A stretch of 6,240 nucleotides of DNA, from positions 1-6,240 of the forward strand of contig CAJMRP010000114.1 in NCBI GenBank assembly GCA_905215765.1, in the 5' to 3' direction. Both the position numbers and the translations under genes were made by a program. Under the pieces are notes generated by a model. That model was not told where the DNA came from, made no database searches, and saw only the letters and a program-made list of their open reading frames with translations. The stretch is from an uncultured bacterium (GTDB lineage: Bacteria > Actinomycetota > Coriobacteriia > Coriobacteriales > Coriobacteriaceae). This document shows, one piece after another, positions 6,040-6,240 of the stretch; positions within the stretch are counted from its first letter, which is position 1, and each line of letters begins with the position of its first letter.

Positions 6040-6240
6040 AACAGCCTGAACGGACCCCGCGTTTCCGCAGCTAGCGCAACGCGGAAATAGCTCCCGGCAC
6101 CTGGCCATCACTTCGTTTCCGCAGGTGGATGGGCTGTGGAGTCCGGTGCCCCCATGCCGCCGCCGCATGCTCCGCCAGCCCGCCGCGCAGCCGTTCCGGA
6201 CTCAGCGCAACGGGCCCTCCGGCCCATGTCCCGGCCCGCC
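6040..6240. other. C-rich stretch at the right edge with no defensible gene
   Basis: No reading frame here has a credible start with a ribosome binding site and recognisable protein. Minus-strand frames open from the window edge end at 6108-6110 (TGA) and near 6072, so the tail of a gene lying beyond the window on that strand cannot be excluded. One + frame is also open from 6050 to the edge. The last 90 bases are distinctly more GC-rich and C-biased on the + strand than the genes to the left. Confidence 0.4.
6057..6124. repeat. Short direct and inverted repeats built on GTTTCCGC
   Basis: The 11-mer CGTTTCCGCAG occurs at 6060-6070 and again at 6114-6124. An inverted copy of its core, GCGGAAA, lies between them at 6081-6087. 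CCGCGTT (6057-6063) and AACGCGG (6078-6084) also form a 7-bp stem with a 14-nt loop, and AGCGCAACG recurs at 6073-6081 and 6204-6212. No T run follows the stem. The cluster could be a dispersed intergenic repeat or a regulatory leader. Confidence 0.45.

Noticed and set aside
4829..6049. Long + strand open frame (406 codons) opposite the aminotransferase
   Set aside because: It is an antisense shadow created by high-GC codon use of a gene whose motifs are unambiguous on the minus strand; the product resembles no protein I know and lacks a clear ribosome binding site.
5926..6168. Minus-strand frame of 80 codons running into the aminotransferase start
   Set aside because: It crosses the likely aminotransferase promoter, has no recognisable domain, and its Cys-rich look comes from the repeated TTTCCGC/GCGGAAA motifs. 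Kept only as part of the unexplained right edge.

Overview
The window looks like chromosomal DNA from a GC-rich Gram-positive actinobacterium of the Coriobacteriia, most likely Collinsella or a close relative. The basis is the high-GC codon use, an Arg/Asn/Asp-rich extension in front of Rho, and the style of the proteins. The genus is inferred from general resemblance, not from a search. I see ordinary core genes in the middle, no mobile element, CRISPR array, rRNA or tRNA, and one poorly characterised two-gene operon.

Layout from left to right. (1) Positions 1-1431 hold the 3' part of rho (+), open from the first base, so its true start lies outside the window. A strong intrinsic terminator follows at 1469-1502. 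(2) A leader of about 240 bp (1503-1744) carries a good sigma70-type promoter, a small GC hairpin and a clear ribosome binding site. (3) A two-gene + strand operon follows. The first gene (1745-3145) encodes an unrecognised protein with two N-terminal membrane helices and a long acidic, Ala-rich, nearly lysine-free tail. Seven bases later comes a VanZ-family membrane protein (3153-3602). (4) A perfect 18-bp hairpin (3588-3633), with A and T runs on its two sides, overlaps the VanZ stop codon. It probably terminates transcription from both directions. (5) Two minus-strand genes follow: a ROK-family fructokinase-type sugar kinase (3716-4606) and a kynurenine/methionine-type class I aminotransferase (4748-5929). 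A terminator at 4678-4722 and a putative kinase promoter between them suggest separate transcription. (6) The last ~200 bp (6040-6240) hold no gene I can defend. They are C-rich and contain repeated and inverted GTTTCCGC motifs.

Rho is the housekeeping transcription-termination helicase. The sugar kinase and the aminotransferase are soluble metabolic enzymes with no evident shared pathway. The main unknown is the membrane operon: an acidic, largely disordered two-helix protein coupled to a VanZ-like protein. The other points worth a second look are the Rho RNA-binding domain, which has lost both RNP1 aromatic residues, and several candidate regulatory sites.
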